This document shows positions 55,890 through 64,000 of a stretch of 64,000 bases of DNA, one piece after another. The translations under genes were made by a program, and so were the position numbers. The DNA comes from Oscheius onirici. Lineage: Eukaryota > Nematoda > Chromadorea > Rhabditida > Rhabditidae. Under the pieces are notes generated by a model. The model did no database searches. It was not told the origin of the DNA and was given only the letters and a program-made list of their open reading frames with translations. Every line of letters begins with the position of its first letter. The first letter of the stretch is position 1. The stretch is taken from contig OW051471.1 of assembly GCA_932521025.1 (NCBI GenBank), positions 11,284,001-11,348,000 of the forward strand, written 5' to 3'.

Positions 55890-56440
55890 CTTTCCAGGTT
55901 TGTTTAGGATATCCAGAAAAAAATACACGATCAATTATGAATCGCGGCTCAAGAGTGAGACTGAAACAGGCTGAAAAATCAACTATAGAAAAGTGGAATC
56001 AAGTAGTTGGAGAAAGGAACAGTGAGAAAGGCGAGGGTACGGCAGATGCCTTGAGTCAGAGACGGAGAATAGTAATCGCCAAGCATTTTTCGAGGTACTT
56101 TTTGCAGAGAAAATGGATTTTGTTAAATAAAGTTTGTACTTCTGAAAGATTGACTAGACTGAAGGGTTGTGGGAAACTATGTTTCAACAAGAACCGATGC
56201 GTAGTTTGCACATTTCCACTGAAAAATATTTTGTCCCAGAGCCAAAAGTGCCTCTCCGTCTCTGACCCAGTGTCCTATGGCCTCTGCCGTACTATCGCGT
56301 CACCCTCCTCCCCTTATGTCCCTACAGCGGACCGAATCGTCGGTTTAATTACCCAAGTTTGAGGTATTACAATGCTTCCGACCCTGCTCATGTAGAGGTT
56401 GAAAGAAATTTTGGAACCACCTTCCCATGAGGGAAGGAAC
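55890..56440 (+). pseudogene. unknown repeated gene segment, copy 2
   Basis: Contains TATATCCAG-type flank, RGSRVRLKQAEKSTIEKWNQ, a GCGKLCFNKNRCVVCTFPLK stretch, and NYPSLRYYNASDPAHVEVER in the last part. Frames shift between these blocks. The whole segment aligns in order with 57330-57840. Confidence 0.45.
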
Positions 56441-57329
56441 AGGCAAGCATTATTATTTTGTGTGCAGGGGTCCCGAGAAGAAAACTGACGGCAAGAAGCA
56501 GACAAACCACTTCAGTTCTTTGAAAAAAAAAATTATGTCACTATTCCCATCCGGAACCAGAATAATTGGAAAGACACTACTAGAAGAGCCACCCTAGCGA
56601 AAATCACTTGATATCAAACCCAACTGAAAAGCTTATTAATACAGAACAGAGCAACATCCAGATATGGTGACAGTGTTGACTGTGAGCAGCAATTAAAACA
56701 CGTAAATCAAGTTACTTATTTATTCGAAAAAGTCTGTGTTTACAACAAGATCATTTTGCCTTGCAAGTTGGACAAAATCGCTCTATGCAATGGGTGTACC
56801 TGATCTGGATGTGAGATCAATGTCCATGAAGGTGATTCCGTCCTGAGCTCTTAACAGAGCAACGTTCAGACAATTATCAAGACTGCTGAATTCCGTCACC
56901 TCATCAACAGTCCTAGTGAGCAGGAACAGAACGAGCATAAATTATTGTCCTGGAAACTGTTATTTAGCATAGGGGCCCAATCTCTGTTACCTTGGACACT
57001 GTCGACAGTCATCAAATGGATCAAAATGGACGAGTCTGCAGCGTAGAGGCAATTTGCATTAGTTGACCTTTATACAGACAGATGTCTGAAAATAAATATT
57101 ACCTGATCTGCATCGACATACGAAGCGAAGAAAGTAGTCAAGTATTGGTTGTACGAATTTATGGCCTCGTACTACAGACTCGTGGCGTCTGTTTGCAGCA
57201 TCCCGCGAAAAACTGTATGCGCGGTCCTTAGTTGGCCTTTATACAGACCGATGTCTGAAAATAAAAATTAAAACAAATTCAAACGATTACTCACTCTTTT
57301 TTGAGCTGGATTTTCTCCTGCTTGTTACC
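56441..57329. other. spacer between repeated segments
   Basis: No gene supported. CTTTATACAGACCGATGTCTGAAAATAAA at about 57235 repeats a block at about 57069, suggesting a small local duplication. Sequence is otherwise unique-looking. Confidence 0.35.
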
Positions 57330-58211
57330 AGAAAAAAACACGATCAATTATGAATCGCGGCTCAAGAGTGAGACTGAAAAATCCACTATAAAAAAGGGGA
57401 ATCAAATAGTTGGAGAAGAGAAAAATAGTGAGAGATGCGACGGTACGGCAGATGTCGTGAGCGTTGGGTCAAGACGGAGTATAGTAATTTTTCGAGGTAT
57501 TTATGCAGAGAAAATGGGTTAAAGTTCATAATTCTGAAAGACTGACTAAACTGAAGGGTTGTGGGAAACTATGTTTCAACAAGAACCGATGCGTAGTTTG
57601 CCCCCTTTTCCACTGAAAAATATTTTGGCCCAGAGCAAAAGTGCCTCTCTATCTCTGAACCAGAGTCTTCTGGCCTCTGCCGTACTCTCGCATCTCCCAG
57701 CCCTGAATATCTCTCGGCAGCTGGCCAAATCGTTGGTTTAATTACCCAAGTTTGAGGTATTACAATGCTTCCGACCCTGCTTTGGTAGAGGTTGAAAGAA
57801 ATTTTGGAACCGCCTTCCCTCTTTTGGGAAGGTAACAAGATAACATATCTCTTCAAAAACTATAGAGCTATCAGTTAAAAGATATTCCTAGCATTGAAAA
57901 ATCAAAAATTCTGAAAATCCTGAGAACGAAGCGTGTTCGTCTTCTTTCCAGAGCCTTCTGGCCTCACTACGACTCGGAAGCTTCCGTTGAAGGAATTCCA
58001 GCTTATACCTTCAAACTGGACGACGACACTTTAGTCCTTTCAGTAACAGCGATCGATCCGTATTGGCCATGTGATCAGTCACCTACAAAACTGAAACGTT
58101 CGATACTGAGACCATGTAAAAGAACAGAGCTTCTTGTAATCAGCAAAAGAAAATATGGGAGGGAACAGTTGTTAGTCACTCTTTCGGCTCATATTGTAGT
58201 CTTCCAACAAG
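57330..58211 (+). pseudogene. unknown repeated gene segment, copy 3, with a long intact exon
   Basis: Aligns with copy 2 and extends further. After the NYPSLRYYNASDPALVEVER block, an open exon of about 116 codons runs from 57864 (CTATAG acceptor) to 58211 (CAACAA|GTAAGA donor), with protein-like blocks RTKRVRLLSRAFWPHYDSEA and GIPAYTFKLDDDTLVLSVTA. It has no ATG, so it would be missed by start-based searches. The 34-bp gap between the two blocks is too short for a normal intron and has stops, so the copy is probably broken there. Family unknown. Confidence 0.45.
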
Positions 58212-58328
58212 TAAGAGAGATGTGTATATGAACCGAGAGGAGGTCCGCCGAACACTTGGAACGTGCTCCGGAAGTCAGTTATCGTTCGGCATATAATGCT
58301 TGACTTTATTCGTTTACAAGTAATCAAG

Positions 58329-59575
58329 ATGACATCGGCAGTATTCCATCTTTAATCGTCTCTTCTCGGCCGTTGCTGGTGTGACTGAAAAATGTTCTGG
58401 TTAGTGAGAAACACAATGTCAAATCCTGTGTCTCTTCCTCGAATTGGGAGCGGTTATCGATAACAACTCCTTTCCCGTTGTGTTTTTTCCGAATATGTTC
58501 CACAACATTTTGTTTCCAGTAATGGGACATGTATTCGCATTCAGAGCATTGAAAGACGGGCTTCTTCAAATGCGCTCTCAGCATGTGTTCTCGAGGTCCT
58601 TAAGGCTAACTGTTTTCACCGAAACTTCACTAAAAAAAGTGACGAGCTCTAGATTTTGGAGCGTACTGACAGAGCTGGCAGACTTTCATTCGATCGGCAT
58701 GTCTTCGACTCATCGAAACTTGGCCGCCTTGCATCCTCACAAAACGGGACATGTGAAAGTCCATCTGCTCAGCGTCCGGCTGTTCTTCCGGTGGCAGAGA
58801 GCTGAAAATTGTATTATTCCATTTCGAAAAGTCAAAAAACGTGATCTCCTCAGTTCCTTCGTAGCACTTGACTATCCACTTGTTCAGTTCTGCCTCATAT
58901 TCTTCTTTGCCCAGCATAATGATCTGACTTTCGCCATTGTGGCCGTTCCTGACATGATGAATGCTCTTTGCTCTCGATCTGGATGTATAGCAAAACGTCG
59001 AACATGAGTAAATGTCCTTCGAAAAATGCTCTTGAAAGATGTGATCTTCTGGATATTCTGAATAACGTTCAAAATTAGGTGAACTTGTAAGATTTTTACG
59101 CTTATATTTCCACCATTTTGCGTGTCGACAGATCTTGCAGTATGTCGACTCTTTTTGCAGTCTATATATTTTAATTTTTGGATGCTCCTTCACCAATTCC
59201 TCATACTCATTGGAATAACTGTCAATCTGAGAGAAATCTGGCTAAAAGATATGCTAAATTTTCAAGACTTTTTTTAAAATAACTGACCTCTTCTTTTAAC
59301 TCTGCCTTTTCAAAGCACATTTTGCGCCAAAATTACAGTTTGTGAGAAACAGTTTCAGCAGGAATTTTCACAGCTTTTCCAACAGAGTCACGGTGGGTTT
59401 TCAAGTGTGCCTGCATACTGGCATTTACATAGGCTCCGTAACCACAAAATGTGCAGATGGTGGACCATAACGTGATGCTTTTTCCCATTTCCTAAACATT
59501 TTTTTATTCAAAGAAGAAGAAAATGAACTAACCTGATATGGACTTTTTACACAATGAGCAGTCGACCAACATTTT
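58329..59575 (-). pseudogene. C2H2 zinc-finger gene, unit 2, broken
   Basis: ATG near 59575 (MLVDCSLCKKSIS) starts the same exon series as unit 1. A frameshift lies between KHHVMVHH and TFCGYGAYVNASMQ, and an in-frame TAA follows SHKL (about 59340). Downstream exons are intact: HPKIKIYRLQKESTYCKICR, then IFQEHFSKDIYSCS, the EEYEAELNKWIVKCYEGTEE helix, SSLPPEEQPD, and CQLCQYAPKSRARHF. The last exon has a full finger (FQCSECEYMSHYW...H....H) and closes at about 58329. It lacks the extra fingers of unit 1. Confidence 0.6.
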
Positions 59576-59699
59576 TGACGAAGTTAGGAAAATCAAGCAG
59601 TGACTCTTCTTCGCTCTCTTAACTGCTTTTAAGATCAGAGAATTTCTAAAGCGAAATTATCCAAAAGCTGAGCGAAGACCGCAGACCCGTGGTTGATCC

Positions 59700-60795
59700 C
59701 TTCAAAACACTTATTATTTCAAAAGATCCTTTTTCTTATCAGTGTGTGAAAATTCCCGTAAGTTTACCATAACTTGGTCTGAGTGCGTTGAAAGTACATG
59801 TTTTTCATGAAAGTCTTGGCTGGGTTGTTCTTCGTGCGGTAAAGAACTAAAATCAACCGTCTTGCTTTTTTTTCACTAAAACGAACCTGATGTCGTCTGT
59901 CCCTTCGTAGCACTTTATCATCCACTCGGCCATTTCCTCCTTGTATTCTTCTTCAGCGAGCTTAACAAGTTTAGACTTACCACTATGATTCCGGTTTACA
60001 TGTTTCTGACCCTTGATTCTGGAATCGCTTGTGAACTCACACATGGAGCAGGAGAAGACGTTTTTAGAAAGATGTTCACGAAAAATGTGCTCTGTCGGAT
60101 TGACTGAAACTGAAAGTGGCCGAATAAGTATAGAATCCGACGAGCTTATTATGGTTTGTTCAAAAAAATTGAGCTCGACCGTAACCCATTTAGTTCGCCG
60201 CGAAACCGGAATAACAACAGAAAACTTGGCTGAGTATCCTACGTTTTCATTTTATAAGGGTCTCGCGCGGAAACAAATAGGTTACGGTCCAACTCTTTTT
60301 TTTTAAACAAACCATACCTTCTCTGAGCCATTCTCCATGTCTACAAATTTTGCAGTATTTCGACTCTTTTGACAATCCGTAGAGTTTTATTTTTGGGTGC
60401 TCCTTCAGTAGTCGAGCGTACTCCTCTTGGTAGCTGCCTATTTTGGAAAAGTCCGTCTGAAAATGACCCGATCTACATGCTACAATCTGCATCAACCTGA
60501 TCTTTTGGCTTCTTATTTTCAAAGCAGACCGATCCAGTATTTAAACTCATGAGAAATAACTTCGACTGGGATCAAGATCTTTTCGGGCATTGAATCGCCG
60601 TGTATTTTGAAATGACTTGGAAGATTGTAGTAACTATAAGAGCCGTACCCGCAAAGAGAGCGAAATGCCATGTTTTTCTTCACATGAGAAATAAGGATGT
60701 CAAGATTTTTGTTGCATCCTGAATTATGTTTAAATTTGAAAGGAAAATAAATTACTTAAGCATGTTTTATTGCAGAGAGAGCAGTGGAGCGACAT
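59700..60795 (-). pseudogene. C2H2 zinc-finger gene, unit 3, broken and truncated
   Basis: ATG 60795 (MSLHCSLCNKTCL) with a short first exon spliced to CNKNLDILISHVKKN. A one-base frameshift follows FKYWIG before VCFENKKPKDQ. Then HPKIKLYGLSKESKYCKICR, the finger FSCSMCEFTSDSRIKG...H....H, EEEYKEEMAEWMIKCYEGTD and SLPHEEQPSQDF. The sequence ends without the last finger exon present in units 1 and 2. A foldback begins exactly at the splice donor after HGEWLRE. Confidence 0.6.
60150..60316. mobile_element. foldback element, TATGG family, in zinc-finger unit 3
   Basis: Left tip TATGGTTTGTTCAAAAAAAT and right tip, inverted, TATGGTTTGTTTAAAAAAAA. Arms of about 60 bp share GACCGTAACC.ATTT and GCG.GA.ACC. 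A single GCTGAGTATCC block lies in the loop (about 60230). The right tip forms the intron donor GAAG|GTATGGT of the host gene. Confidence 0.8.
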
Positions 60796-63986
<3,191 letters not shown>

Positions 63987-64000
63987 TAGATTACCAAAAC

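Overview
The window reads as autosomal DNA from a Caenorhabditis-type nematode. Evidence: compact genes with 40-70 bp introns (GTAAGT donors, TTTTCAG acceptors), TTTCAG acceptors just 5' of start codons (candidate spliced-leader sites), a LET-70-type E2 enzyme, a caveolin, two cuticle collagens, serpentine chemoreceptors, F-box genes and a worm-clade Argonaute. Conserved single-copy genes alternate with blocks of fast-evolving, repeat-rich accessory DNA.

Layout. 0.1-1.1 kb: two tandem secreted phospholipase A2-like genes (-). 1.6-2.3 kb: an unrecognised six-exon gene (+). 3.3-5.5 kb: PQBP1, a spliceosome-associated WW protein (+). 7.1-14.1 kb: two srg-superfamily-like chemoreceptor genes (-), the first with no visible TM7 exon and interleaved with plus-strand exons of an unknown gene. 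14.7-21.3 kb: a small gene with an in-frame stop, RTE-type LINE remnants, one apparently intact F-box gene and a decayed paralogue. 21.5-25.0 kb: a complete 14-exon Argonaute that lacks slicer residues (-). 26.3-28.6 kb: two more broken F-box-like loci, one cut by a tRNA-like SINE. 29.2-30.2 kb: a CRIP-type LIM protein (-). 33.7-36.2 kb: a ZGPAT-like G-patch/CCCH zinc-finger gene (-). 36.6-41.9 kb: a large unrecognised acidic nuclear-type gene (+) with a secreted-protein gene nested antisense in one intron. 42.7-44.5 kb: caveolin (-). 46.9 kb: an intronless type I membrane protein with Ser-Gly glycosaminoglycan-type sites. 47.6-49.9 kb: two convergent cuticle collagens. 51-60.8 kb: three tandem, largely broken C2H2 zinc-finger genes mixed with a triplicated unknown gene segment. 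62.6 kb to the right edge: the 5' part of let-70.

The clearest non-genic signal is a dense population of long inverted-repeat elements in several families, sitting in introns and intergenic DNA of the accessory blocks. They include a TATGG-tipped foldback family, a TACCGTA-tipped MITE family with one copy inside an Argonaute intron, a CTTACAAGGGAA-tipped foldback family, a TTAA-flanked piggyBac-like MITE, a Helitron-like element and a tRNA-like SINE. A separate 20-bp motif recurs at least eight times without a visible element around it. Such hairpins would transcribe into double-stranded RNA beside a gene whose family acts downstream of small RNAs; any functional link is inference.
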